Source of the DNA: Candidatus Poribacteria bacterium | GTDB lineage: Bacteria > Poribacteria > WGA-4E > WGA-3G | Assembly: GCA_022827225.1 (NCBI GenBank) | Contig: JAJDTJ010000084.1 | Coordinates: forward strand, 1 to 64,000 | Reading direction: 5' to 3' | DNA length: 64,000 nucleotides | Shown here: positions 1-8,865 of the stretch, piece after piece | How the letters are laid out: the number at the start of each line of letters is the position of its first letter | Numbering within the stretch: position 1 is the first letter of the stretch | The notes under the pieces: generated by a model | Told to the model about the DNA's origin: nothing | The model's database searches: none | What the model saw: only the letters and a program-made list of their open reading frames with translations | Made by a program: the position numbers and the translations under genes

Positions 1-121
1 GACAATCAGTCTCATTGAACAACTTTTCCCCAAGTCGATTCATGCGGTGTCAGCAGCCGGTTTTGAGTTGAAAGTGCTTTTGTTTGTTATCGCAACGAGT
101 ATAAAGCAGCTATTTGGATAA
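1..121 (+). mobile_element. 3' end of a transposase gene (IS982-like), partial
   Basis: An open frame enters from the left edge and ends at TAA 119-121. It encodes about 39 residues including IEQLFPKSIHAV and GFELKVLLFVIATSI. From memory this resembles the C-terminal end of IS982-type transposases (a short FPK-IHAV stretch, then GF-LK and a hydrophobic helix). The family call is recognition, not a search. The element overlaps the 3' end of the minus-strand DUF262 gene: homology of that gene to its paralogues stops near position 132 and the remaining codons are read antisense through this segment. That is what an insertion into the DUF262 gene would leave. The rest of the element lies outside the window. 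Confidence 0.5.
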
Positions 122-1289
122 AGGTAGCAACTTGGGTTACATATAGTAGGAATGCGTCCAGATCAGGAAGTCCAAGGTTTTTACGAAAATTCTCATAGTC
201 TTTGTAAGTGGGGTTTTCTTTTAACCGTCGATAAGATTCTGCCCAGGCACTTAATTGTTTGAATTCATAAAGAATTCTCTTTCTATCATCTGAATACGTC
301 TTCTCTAAATCTTTGCTATACTTTCGATACTCTTCAAAAGATTTAGGGTTTTCTTCCTCAAGACATGCTGGATCCCATGCTGCCTTGAGGAACGTTCGGA
401 GAAATGACCTCTGCCTTTTGGCATTCCAAAAATCCTCTTCAAACGGCCAATAATCACGATCATTATAAAAATTATCCCTTTTCAATTTTCCCTCAGAATC
501 TGAACCTAATTTTCTAGCTCTTAGGAACAAATTATTTCTCAGATAATCAAAATCTGACAGCATTAGTCCCGTAGCATTGATTGATTCAAATACATCCTCA
601 GCTTCCACTCTATCAGTTTCATTAAGAGATAGATGCATAAGTTTAAAGTCGGATGTTATAACACTAAACAAGTTTGCTGCATTCACTTCTCCTTTTTGTA
701 TATGCCTCCTTATCTGTCGATAGAAAAACTTATACGCATCAAGGATATTTGAACTAATTGGTTTACCACGATAAACCTTTGATATAACTTCTGCTATTTT
801 TTCTGGTTGCAGCTCACTTTTAGTTTCATCAAATGCGTCGTGAAATTTTTCTCCGTACTTACGATTGACAATTTCTTTAAATGTTAATCGATCATATTTT
901 GTTAGGGTGAGTCTATGGTTCTCGGGGCTCTCTAGGACATGTTCTTCGGCATCTTTTGCGACACCGCCATTTTTCAGTCCTCTCACTCCCGTGCATAGAT
1001 CTCTAATGACACAAAGAATAATTTGAAGTGTTGTAAGTCGTTGTTGTCCATCAATTACTTCATAACTATTCTGGTTTCCATCAATGCTACGGGTTACTAT
1101 TGGTCCTGTAAAATGTCCTTCTCCTCTTTCCGTTGAGGGTATATTTACTTGGTCAATAATATCTTCCCATATTCTTACCAAGTTTGTATCATCCCAAACG
1201 TACCTACGTTGATATAGCGGCACTACAAAAAAACCATCATCAGTAACAAACATTTGATTGATATTTTCAGATGAACTCAAATATATCAT
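87..1289 (-). pseudogene. DUF262 family protein, 3'-truncated (copy 1 of 3)
   Basis: 400 codons are present. The DUF262 (ParB/GmrS-like) signatures are intact: PLYQRRYVW at 24-32, IDGQQRLTTLQ at 79-89 and the FESINATG segment near the middle. Family members probably use this domain to bind or hydrolyse nucleotides; GmrSD-type members are type IV restriction enzymes. Compared with the 892- and 597-residue copies downstream, homology stops after the LDAFLLYVTQ stretch, about 14 residues before the TAA. The whole DUF1524-like C-terminal half is missing. The last codons overlap the transposase fragment at the left edge, so the gene looks interrupted. The start is well supported: ATG 1289 with GGAGG at 1296-1300, six bases upstream. 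It may still express an N-terminal fragment. Confidence 0.75.
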
Positions 1290-1552
1290 ATTAATCCTCC
1301 ATAAATTCCAATCTCATTTTTACAAAGGGCGAACTTACAACGTAATACTGCGTAAAACTAAAAAATTGCATGTATAGGCGCGGTAAGTGTTTTAATTCAA
1401 CTGCGACAGCATATTAGGTTAACGCAGGTTTTCGCTTTTTATCCAAGTGGGCGAATTTGCCAAATCAATAAAACTACATCATTTTAAGTTTAACATGTAT
1501 TGGGAATTTTTGCAAATTAAAATTTGCCGATTAGCCAAATGTGCTACGTATG

Positions 1553-1636
1553 CTAAACAGATTCAGGTACACCTCCTAAACTATACCCACTTCCCAACAC
1601 AGAGACGACGCACCCTGATGCGGTTTCCAGAGCCAT
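1553..1636 (-). pseudogene. Relic of histone-deacetylase-like gene, C-terminal fragment
   Basis: Read on the minus strand and ending at TAG (cta at 1553-1555 on the plus strand), this gives ETASGCVVSVLGSGYSLGG then VPESV. The live deacetylase-like gene at 2841-3794 has DATSGRVVSVLEGGYSLEG then ISESV at its C-terminus (residues 280-303). The DNA is also visibly similar to 2880-2962 in the same orientation. Only about 26 codons remain; upstream the frame meets a stop. It is a decayed duplicate of the deacetylase 3' end. Together with the live copy it flanks the AAA ATPase gene as an imperfect direct repeat of about 80 bases. Confidence 0.75.
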
Positions 1637-1691
1637 TCAGTTTTCGGTTTTTTGAGCACATTATCAGGTAAGGTCGATTTAAATCTTGTTG

Positions 1692-1720
1692 TTGACAAAT
1701 GCTCATCTTTTGGGTATAAT
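1692..1720 (+). promoter_or_regulatory. Consensus sigma-70 promoter of the AAA ATPase gene
   Basis: TTGACA at 1692-1697 and TATAAT at 1715-1720 are separated by exactly 17 bases, a perfect match to the housekeeping promoter consensus. Transcription would start near 1727, only about 14 bases before ATG 1741. The leader would contain little more than the AAGGAGG ribosome-binding site at 1729-1735. Confidence 0.85.
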
Positions 1721-1740
1721 TTGAGTGGAAGGAGGAGCAC

Positions 1741-2844
1741 ATGCGAACGTTCGGTACCCGAGGCTCAGTGCAACCTGACCGACATTATGTTGTCCCCCGC
1801 ACTGAGGAGATTAAAGATTTCATCAATCGCGTGAAGGATGGACGGTACATCATCCTTTTTGCACCGCGCCAGACGGGCAAGACAACGTTTTTCCGATTAG
1901 CACTCACTACACTCGCCGCGGAAGAGCCGACCTATTTTTTCATCCAACTCAGTTTTGACATCTATAAAAACTTCTCGCCTCCCGATTTTTACGAATTGCT
2001 TTGTAAAAGGATCCGCAAGCAGATAGAGAACGTTTTCCAGAAACGCGGCCACGTCCTTTCTGAAGCGTTGACGCAACTTTTGGATAACGCTACATTCAGC
2101 CATCACGGCTCAATGTTGGAATTTTTTGAAGATTTTGCGAGTTTATTGGCGGTTGAATACGGTGAGCAGAGAATCGTCTTCATCATTGACGAGTTTGATG
2201 GCATTCCCCCTGCCGTTGTTAGCGATTTCCTTCATACACTCCGCCACATCTATCATTTTGAAGAGGAGCGATGCCTATACAGCGTCGGTATTGTAGGGGT
2301 CAAAAACATTACACAACTCAACTATGACCGGTCTATCTCACCATTCAATATCCAAGATGAATTTCACCTGCCGAACTTTACCTTGGAACAGGTGCGCGAC
2401 CTCTTTGGACAATATACAGACGAAGTCGGGCAACCCTTTGCCCCCGAAGTGATTAAGTCTATTCACAGACAAACCGCTGGACAACCCTTTCTCGTCAACC
2501 GGTTCGGACAGATTCTCACCACAGAACTTAATGTTCCCAAAACTGAGATGATTAGGATGGTGCACTTTGCCCAAGCATACACGCAGCTCCTTCGGGAACG
2601 GAATACCAACATTGATCATCTGCTAACTAATATCCGCAAAGAGCGTCAATTTGAAAGTCTCCTCATGCGAATCATCTCTTATGAGAGAGGCATCCCCTTC
2701 AGTTTAGACAATGAACTCATGAATGAACTCGCCATTTATGGAGTTATCAGATCAAGTGCTGACGGTATGTGTGAGATCGTCAACCCGATTTATCTGCAAT
2801 GCATCATACAGATGTTCCAACCTTTCAAATATCGACAGTTTTAA
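1741..2844 (+). CDS. AAA-like P-loop ATPase
   Basis: This 367-residue protein has a Walker A motif (APRQTGKTT, residues 41-49) and a Walker B motif (IVFIIDEFD, 145-153). The opening GSVQPDRHYVVPR segment, just before the P-loop, is typical of the 'AAA-like domain' proteins common in cyanobacteria and Poribacteria-like genomes. The C-terminal third (NELAIYGVIRSSADG, then NPIYLQ) looks like the winged-helix end of that family. Biochemical function is unknown; relatives are STAND/AAA-14-like and often mobile or multicopy. It has its own consensus promoter and a strong AAGGAGG ribosome-binding site 5 bases before ATG. It converges on the deacetylase gene with overlapping stop codons (2841-2844). 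No nuclease or sensor domain is seen. Confidence 0.8.
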   Translation: MRTFGTRGSVQPDRHYVVPRTEEIKDFINRVKDGRYIILFAPRQTGKTTFFRLALTTLAAEEPTYFFIQLSFDIYKNFSPPDFYELLCKRIRKQIENVFQKRGHVLSEALTQLLDNATFSHHGSMLEFFEDFASLLAVEYGEQRIVFIIDEFDGIPPAVVSDFLHTLRHIYHFEEERCLYSVGIVGVKNITQLNYDRSISPFNIQDEFHLPNFTLEQVRDLFGQYTDEVGQPFAPEVIKSIHRQTAGQPFLVNRFGQILTTELNVPKTEMIRMVHFAQAYTQLLRERNTNIDHLLTNIRKERQFESLLMRIISYERGIPFSLDNELMNELAIYGVIRSSADGMCEIVNPIYLQCIIQMFQPFKYRQF

Positions 2845-3794
2845 TATGCTCCATTCCCCTTAACCAACCTTTCAACATGTGCCACGACAGATTCAGAGAT
2901 ACCTTCTAAACTGTAGCCACCCTCTAACACAGAGACAACGCGACCTGATGTGGCATCCTCGGCAAATTCGAGCATTAGGTCTGTGAGTGTGGCGAACCCG
3001 TCTGCTGTGAGCTCAGTGCCAGCAAGCGGATCGAGATAGTGGGCATCAAAACCCGCAGAGATTAACAGAAATTCTGGAGAGAAGTCTCGGAGTGCCGGTA
3101 TAAGCGTATCCGTAAAGACTTTGGTATATTCATCGTCTCCGCTTCCGGGGGACATCGGCACGTTTAGCGTCGTGCCGTGTGCTTTTCCGCTACCGCACTC
3201 GCGACCTGAACCGGTACCCGGATAGAGCGGCGATTGGTGGACAGAAAAAAAGAAAACCGATGCATCTTCGTAAAAAACATCCTGCGTGCCGTTGCCGTGA
3301 TGGACATCCCAATCGACAATCGCAACTTTCCCGATACCGTGCTCCCGCTGAAGATAGCGTGCCGTCACAGCGATGTTGTTAAACAGACAGAACCCCATGC
3401 TCTGCCCAGGTGTAGCGTGGTGCCCTGGCGGACGAACCATTGCGAAAGCATTTTGGACGACACCCGTTGCGACAGCATCCGCTGCACGTAGCACACCGCC
3501 TGTCGAAAGCAGCGCAATCTCAAACGATTCATGACAAACAGTCGTATCATAAGTAAGCGGGATCTCTCGTTCACAGTGCAATCGGATATGTTCACTATAG
3601 GCAGGATTATGGGCATAAGCAATTTGATCAACACTTGCCGGAGTCGGTTCAATGCGGTGTAGCTGCTCCCACATATCGCTCTGCTGAAGTGCTGCTAAAC
3701 TCGCACGTAAACGATCCGGTCGTTCAGGATGTCCCGGCCCTGTATCGTGATTAAGATAATCTGAGTGATAAGCAAATCCTGTTTTTTGTGTCAT
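2841..3794 (-). CDS. Histone deacetylase family protein (AcuC/HDLP-like)
   Basis: This 317-residue protein is close to the usual length of bacterial class II-like deacetylases, which remove acetyl groups from lysines or polyamines with a zinc centre. Family motifs occur in order: GPGHPERPDRL (19-29), PPGHHA (122-127, with the paired active-site histidines 125-126), DWDVHHGNGT (161-170), SAGFDAH (246-252) and EGGYSLEG (291-298, with the catalytic tyrosine). The zinc ligands D163, H165 and D250 all appear present, so the enzyme should be active. No signal peptide is seen, which implies a cytoplasmic protein. The gene converges with the AAA ATPase gene. A decayed copy of its 3' end lies at 1553-1636. 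The substrate cannot be told from sequence. Confidence 0.92.
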   Translation of the reverse strand: MTQKTGFAYHSDYLNHDTGPGHPERPDRLRASLAALQQSDMWEQLHRIEPTPASVDQIAYAHNPAYSEHIRLHCEREIPLTYDTTVCHESFEIALLSTGGVLRAADAVATGVVQNAFAMVRPPGHHATPGQSMGFCLFNNIAVTARYLQREHGIGKVAIVDWDVHHGNGTQDVFYEDASVFFFSVHQSPLYPGTGSGRECGSGKAHGTTLNVPMSPGSGDDEYTKVFTDTLIPALRDFSPEFLLISAGFDAHYLDPLAGTELTADGFATLTDLMLEFAEDATSGRVVSVLEGGYSLEGISESVVAHVERLVKGNGAY

Positions 3795-3885
3795 ACGCTT
3801 TTTAGTTTAGGAATCAGTCTTGTTTGACACTTGGAATTTATAGTGGAGTTAAAATGCACAATTGATATGGCAAACCGGTTACCAT

Positions 3886-6564
3886 TTACTCGTCAACAAG
3901 TGCCACATTAATAGCCTGTAACCCTCTTTTTGTTTGATTTACATCAAATTCAACCTTTTGACCCACCTGCAGAGACATGACAGTTCTGTCCATAACCTTG
4001 TTGATGTGCACGAAAATACGAGGCAAATTCCCGGATTGTATATGGCCGAAACGCCTACTTTCGTCAAATTCAGTGACTATACCTTGATGCCAATCTTCTA
4101 TCGCGAATTCATGAAGGTTCCATCTGTATACAATCACCTTGTGCTCTCTGATTTGCATGTAAATTGCATCTTTATCAAAGTCCTCTATTGTCCCTTCAAA
4201 TCTATGTCCATAACGGGTGACAGGAATTACTGTAGTTTGTTCCCGTTGAGCTAATGTAAGAAAGTTATCCTTAACGTAAAATAGTTCGTCACGATTCCGA
4301 GGTGGATGTAAGTGTTCTTTCCTTACGTACCCCAAAATTTCAACGTAGGGACCTATCTCTGACCAGGCTTCCCTTGAACATGCCAAAAAGATATTTCGTT
4401 TATCCAACGTATGCTTGCTATCATAGGGATCAGTTCCTATCAATTTGTCACCGAGGGTTTTAATTTCCGATAATTCTACCACCTTAGCATAAGTAGCAAA
4501 CCTAACAGGTTGAAATTCACTTGATTGGATCATCGAAATCCATTCTGGTTCTGCTTTGGACTCAAACACTTCTCGCGTAAAGTGCTCTGCTGGCGGCCAT
4601 ATTTCATAAAAACAGTTTAGTAAGTGTTTTTCTCTCTCTTGCAGAATTTGCTTTACACCCCACGTCGAATAATTTCTCATTTCTGCGTTTAGCAAAAGAC
4701 TAGCATTAGGCATTCGCAACAAAATCTCTTTCCTCTTAGAGAACGAGAAATCCTCTGGAAGAGACTCTCCGCAGAAAGTCAAATTTCCTATACTATACGC
4801 AGTTTTGAGGTGCATCGACTTGGACATAGGTTTTATTAGGGCATGCCGATGAAAAAAATCACCAAAACCTAACTTATTCCCATTTAAATTTATGGACGAG
4901 TTTTTTCGCTTAAAGCACTCAATTCGATAGAAAATATAACGAAGCATTTCCCAAACAGGTCTGCGAGCCGAGCTAGAACCACTATCTATTTGACGTCCCA
5001 CCCTACGCAAACCAGCCAAGACTTGCTTATTATCTAACCATGTCCTACCGGGCACACCGCGCCCAGACAGTAATCTAGCCAGGGCGACACTAAATTTTTC
5101 TCCTCTAGCGAGTTGTTCTCCAGTTCTACGTAAACCAGCTACAATTCGATCTACATCTATCCATGTCTCGCGCGGTAAATTGTCATTAGTCAGAAATTCC
5201 TCTAAGCCAAGACCAAATTTCTTGATGTCTTTGTCCTCATTTTTAATTAAACGAGAAAATAAGTCCAAGGAAGAAAATAGCGCATTTATTCTTAAAGATG
5301 TGGTTCTATCCTCGTTAACACCGTGGGCTAGTTGACATCGCAAAATATAAGATTCCAACAGTTTGTAAACCTGATCACGTTCATTATTGTCCAATCCTAG
5401 CTCATTTTCCACAGCGAGTATAAATGGAGGTAAACTTGTGAGATCAAGGTTTTCAAAAATAAGATTAAGGTCTTTATAAAATTGCCTACGACGGCCAATG
5501 TTTGTTGTGGGATCTTCCATCTCTTGATAACTTTTGGCGTATTTAGCTAATTCCTGAAACTCGGTTTTGACAAATTCAAGATCGTTTTCATTAAGAGAAT
5601 CAAGTTCTATTCGTAATTTTTCGTTATACAGCCCTTTATAGACATCATGAAATAGCCTTTTCCTGCTAAAATTCATTGGTCCTAATTTTGCGATAAGAAA
5701 AAAACGCAAGAATTCATCCAACCTTCCATCTTCCGCCCAAAATTCATCTTCATCAAAATCGCACCAGTATTTTCTATACCAATCCTCTTGTTTTTCCCTA
5801 TCGCTAACCCTTAGAAATAGGTCATTCCTAAGCAGATCAAATTCATCAAGGATTCTACCAGTGCCATTGATAGATCCGAATATCTGTTGAGGGTCATCGT
5901 TTGGTTCAAGTTTCACTTGAACAACATGAAAATTGTATGCCAAAGCATCCATTAAACCCTGCAACTTTGAGAGATCTTCCTTACCTAAATCAGCCCTAAT
6001 CTTCTTATCAAAATACACATAAGCATCAGTGACACCGCTATTCTGATCAGGTTTTTCGCTTTCTCTTTTAACTAAAGATTCAAATGCTTCCTTATCACGT
6101 CCCTTCAAAACAAGGCTATATTGAGAAAAGCCATCCGTAGGATCAATATCGGATACTTTCTCCATCCGTTCTATCCGTGCTTTTTCTCTTTTTATGTCGT
6201 ACTCTGGGAGTTCCATGATGCCTTCTATCTTAGATTTAAGCCCTGAGTCCGCATACTGTGGTGATGCAGCTATGTCTCGGATTACACAAAAAATGACTTG
6301 GAAAGTTGTTAGGCGTTGTTGTCCATCAATAATTTCATATTTATCTAAGGCACTTTCAATTTTATCAGGTCGTGTCACAATAGTGCCGGTAAAATGCTCT
6401 TTATCTTCCTCGCCAGATTCTAACTGACGCTGAATCCGAGTAATATCTTCCCAAAGGACTTTCCAATTCGTCTCATCCCAAACGTAACGCCGCTGATAGC
6501 GAGGAGTCCTATACTGTTTCTTACCATCAAATAAATCTGCTACCTTTTGAATGTCTTTAGCCAT
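3886..6564 (-). CDS. DUF262/DUF1524 protein with C-terminal Hfq-like and cold-shock domains (copy 2 of 3)
   Basis: This is an 892-residue multidomain protein. The N-terminal DUF262 has PRYQRRYVW (21-29), IDGQQRLTTFQ (79-89) and FGSINGTG (229-236). A DUF1524-like region follows at about 540-655, with RHALIKP (572-578, in place of the usual EHI-P) and IGNLTF (592-597). A 41-residue duplication carries TWID at 467-470 and TWLD at 508-511, each followed by AGLRR. Residues about 766-823 match the Hfq Sm fold in order and spacing (DNFLTLAQRE, FEGTIEDFD, IVYRW). Residues 828-892 are a cold-shock domain (GIVTEFDESRRFGHI, IFVHI, GQKVEF). Both tail domains are RNA-binding families. The role is likely defensive, perhaps RNA-sensing or RNA-directed; that is inference. 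An AAGGAG lies about ten bases before ATG 6564. Confidence 0.85.
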   Translation of the reverse strand: MAKDIQKVADLFDGKKQYRTPRYQRRYVWDETNWKVLWEDITRIQRQLESGEEDKEHFTGTIVTRPDKIESALDKYEIIDGQQRLTTFQVIFCVIRDIAASPQYADSGLKSKIEGIMELPEYDIKREKARIERMEKVSDIDPTDGFSQYSLVLKGRDKEAFESLVKRESEKPDQNSGVTDAYVYFDKKIRADLGKEDLSKLQGLMDALAYNFHVVQVKLEPNDDPQQIFGSINGTGRILDEFDLLRNDLFLRVSDREKQEDWYRKYWCDFDEDEFWAEDGRLDEFLRFFLIAKLGPMNFSRKRLFHDVYKGLYNEKLRIELDSLNENDLEFVKTEFQELAKYAKSYQEMEDPTTNIGRRRQFYKDLNLIFENLDLTSLPPFILAVENELGLDNNERDQVYKLLESYILRCQLAHGVNEDRTTSLRINALFSSLDLFSRLIKNEDKDIKKFGLGLEEFLTNDNLPRETWIDVDRIVAGLRRTGEQLARGEKFSVALARLLSGRGVPGRTWLDNKQVLAGLRRVGRQIDSGSSSARRPVWEMLRYIFYRIECFKRKNSSINLNGNKLGFGDFFHRHALIKPMSKSMHLKTAYSIGNLTFCGESLPEDFSFSKRKEILLRMPNASLLLNAEMRNYSTWGVKQILQEREKHLLNCFYEIWPPAEHFTREVFESKAEPEWISMIQSSEFQPVRFATYAKVVELSEIKTLGDKLIGTDPYDSKHTLDKRNIFLACSREAWSEIGPYVEILGYVRKEHLHPPRNRDELFYVKDNFLTLAQREQTTVIPVTRYGHRFEGTIEDFDKDAIYMQIREHKVIVYRWNLHEFAIEDWHQGIVTEFDESRRFGHIQSGNLPRIFVHINKVMDRTVMSLQVGQKVEFDVNQTKRGLQAINVALVDE

Positions 6565-6627
6565 TCCTAAATTCTCCTTGGTCGTCTTGATGCATGCTGG
6601 ATTTTCTCGACGGATTACGTCTTAAAA

Positions 6628-8421
6628 TCAAGCATTACCTGTAAACTCCTCGATAGATTTCCAGATTTGCTCAAAATGGAGGAACAAATCCGACTCTCTA
6701 CTTGTAATTTCCGCAGTAGTCCAATTTTCTTTCGCACAGATTTCTGTCGTCAGAACCAAATCCTTTGCGAGATCCTCTAAATGCATCTTTTTTTCTTTAT
6801 CAAACGGGGAAGCGCGCAAACCATCCTCAGACCTTGATGTAAGAGGCATTAGGTTGCCTATACTGTCTGCTGCATGGTAGTCGTCCGACAGAAATAACCG
6901 GTCTACTATAGGTTCAGGACCTTGCAGACTATTAAAACCTAGCTGGAAGTTTTTAGGTTCCCTCTTATATAGTTCAATTCTGTACAATATATACAGAATG
7001 AGGTTGTCGTCTTTAGACCCTGCCTGCCCCAATGCTCTCTTGACTTGTTCAGAATCTGGCCAAGTCCCATACAAAGCGTTTGCTAAATCGCTTACTTTGA
7101 ATTTTGGAGTTTTAATTGATTGAGAGAAAAAAGCGTTTATTTCTCTATAAATGTCTTCGCTACGCTTAGCGCAGAGCATTCGCCGCACTATATAAGACTC
7201 CAAGATTTCAAAAACATCGAAAAGATCACCATCAATCAACTCTGCTTCATGTGTCAAGAATAATATAAAAGAATCCAGATTTTGAAGATTAAGGTTATCA
7301 AATTGCATTCGACTACCAAATTTTCTAAACCCTTCTGAATCTTCTGAGACTTGAGACAGATCATGCAACTTTTGATAAGAATCTGCATAGCGGCTTAATT
7401 GTCTAAATTCATACTCGACCTGATCAAGACAAGGCTCATCTGTACAAGTCTTAACATAATTTGAGTCATCCTCTAGAGTATTACTATATTCTCGGTACAG
7501 ATCAAATGCTTTTATCGCTTTATTTGTTTTTTCAAAACATTCTGGCCCATGTTTTGCTATGAGAAACGTCCTAAAAAACATTTCTCGTCTTTCTACACTA
7601 TCCCAAAAAAGTTCTTCTTCAAACTGCTTCCAGTGCAGGTCGTATAATTCATTGCTTTTGCGTTCCCCCATTTTTCTAGTTCTCAAAAAAAGATGATTCC
7701 AAAGATAGTCGAATTCATCAAGAGCTCTCCCTGTATCATTGACTGATTCAAATATCTTCTCGGGTTCGTCCTCTAATTCAAGTTCTATCGGAATGATATG
7801 AAAATTACCTGATAAGACATCCAGCAGATTTTCTAATGAAGAACCTTCCTGCTTCAAGTAGCCGGTAATCATACCTTTAAAATAGTCATAAGCACGGCTA
7901 ATTCCACTATGCTGGTCAGATGTTTTCCCCTCAATTAATAATGACTGTAGCGTATCCCTATCATGACCTTTCGGTACCAGTCTACAAGGTGAAAATTCAT
8001 TTTGAACACCGTTATCTGTTATCTGTTCTATTCGCGCTTTTTCCTTGTTTGCGTCGTACTCAGGAAGCTCTATGATACTTTGTATTTTCGATTTGATCCC
8101 GGAGTCTTTATATGCTGGCGATACAGCTATATCTCGGATCACACAAAAGATGATTTGAAAAGTTGTTAAGCGCTGTTGTCCATCAATAATTTCACGTTTT
8201 TCTAGGGCACTTTCGGTTTCATCAAGTCGTGTTACAATACTACCGGTAAAATGCAGCCTATTTTTTTCTTCAAACCTTAGGAGCCGCTCAATATCTCTCC
8301 AAAGTGTCTTCCAGTTTGTCTCATCCCAGATGTAGCGTCGTTGATAGCGTGGAACCCAGTACTGCAAATTTCCTATAAACAGAGTGACTATGCTTATCGC
8401 ATCATTGTTGCCTACTTTCAA
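6628..8421 (-). CDS. DUF262 family protein with degenerate DUF1524-like tail (copy 3 of 3)
   Basis: This 597-residue protein starts at TTG 8421, with AAGGAG (plus-strand ctcctt 8431-8436) nine bases upstream. DUF262 motifs are PRYQRRYIW (24-32), IDGQQRLTTFQ (79-89) and FESVNDTGRALDEFDYL. The C-terminal region keeps the DUF1524 frame (SIGNLMPL, FDKEKK, W-TAEI-SRE, FEQIW), but the segment that should carry the EH-x-x-P nuclease histidine reads GPEPIVDRLFLS. The nuclease may therefore be inactive. It is closely related to copy 2 over the N-terminal 250 residues and lies 63 bases upstream of it in the same orientation, so the two are probably co-transcribed. No Hfq-like or cold-shock tail is present. 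GmrSD-like restriction is the nearest known function. Confidence 0.8.
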   Translation of the reverse strand: MKVGNNDAISIVTLFIGNLQYWVPRYQRRYIWDETNWKTLWRDIERLLRFEEKNRLHFTGSIVTRLDETESALEKREIIDGQQRLTTFQIIFCVIRDIAVSPAYKDSGIKSKIQSIIELPEYDANKEKARIEQITDNGVQNEFSPCRLVPKGHDRDTLQSLLIEGKTSDQHSGISRAYDYFKGMITGYLKQEGSSLENLLDVLSGNFHIIPIELELEDEPEKIFESVNDTGRALDEFDYLWNHLFLRTRKMGERKSNELYDLHWKQFEEELFWDSVERREMFFRTFLIAKHGPECFEKTNKAIKAFDLYREYSNTLEDDSNYVKTCTDEPCLDQVEYEFRQLSRYADSYQKLHDLSQVSEDSEGFRKFGSRMQFDNLNLQNLDSFILFLTHEAELIDGDLFDVFEILESYIVRRMLCAKRSEDIYREINAFFSQSIKTPKFKVSDLANALYGTWPDSEQVKRALGQAGSKDDNLILYILYRIELYKREPKNFQLGFNSLQGPEPIVDRLFLSDDYHAADSIGNLMPLTSRSEDGLRASPFDKEKKMHLEDLAKDLVLTTEICAKENWTTAEITSRESDLFLHFEQIWKSIEEFTGNA

Positions 8422-8865
8422 TTCAAAATTCTCCTTGTTCCTTTTTTGCTCATGCTCTAAAATTCTAAAACACTCAGCAGATTAAAGTAAGTATAGATAA
8501 TATGTTTAACATTGATTACCAAACAAAATTTACCAATTGATACAAGTGACACTTTTCTCAAGCAATTCTGCGTTGAGTGCAGCCTTTGGATAATTACGAT
8601 GTCTATCTGCAACTCCGGAATGCTTCTCAACTGTCTATATAAAAAGTTTAGCATAAAAAAATGTCGTTGTCAATTCTTTTCGAGATCCTAGGAATCCATT
8701 TGTGTCCATTCGGTAAGATTCCCAAAACTTTGGCACACCTATTGATTATGCACAAACTATTGGGGAGTGCCGGGGTTTTGCTTACAATCTAAAGGTCAAT
8801 TTCTTTACGCAAGTGAGAATCAGTATCACTGTCTCAATGGATTTTCTTCATGCTCGGTTCCATTT
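8422..8865. other. Gene-free stretch between DUF262 copy 3 and hicB-like gene
   Basis: This stretch of 444 AT-rich bases has no recognisable gene. A minus-strand open frame at about 8457-8654 has no familiar motif and no good ribosome-binding site. I looked here for a HicA partner of the neighbouring HicB-like gene and did not see one. Confidence 0.5.

Larger units (their letters stand above)
1290..1740. other. Intergenic region with gene relic and promoter
   Basis: 451 bases lie between the divergent DUF262 copy 1 and the AAA ATPase gene. The region contains the decayed deacetylase fragment (1553-1636) and the consensus promoter of the ATPase gene (1692-1720), both listed separately. An AT-rich inverted repeat (gcaaat at 1512-1517, atttgc at 1522-1527) is also visible. 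The small open frames here have no recognisable protein content. Confidence 0.6.

Noticed and set aside
1447..1671. Plus-strand open frame of 74 codons
   Set aside because: No ribosome-binding site and no familiar motif. It runs antisense over the deacetylase relic.
8457..8654. Minus-strand open frame of 65 codons
   Set aside because: AT-rich, no motif, no ribosome-binding site. It could be another relic but cannot be supported.
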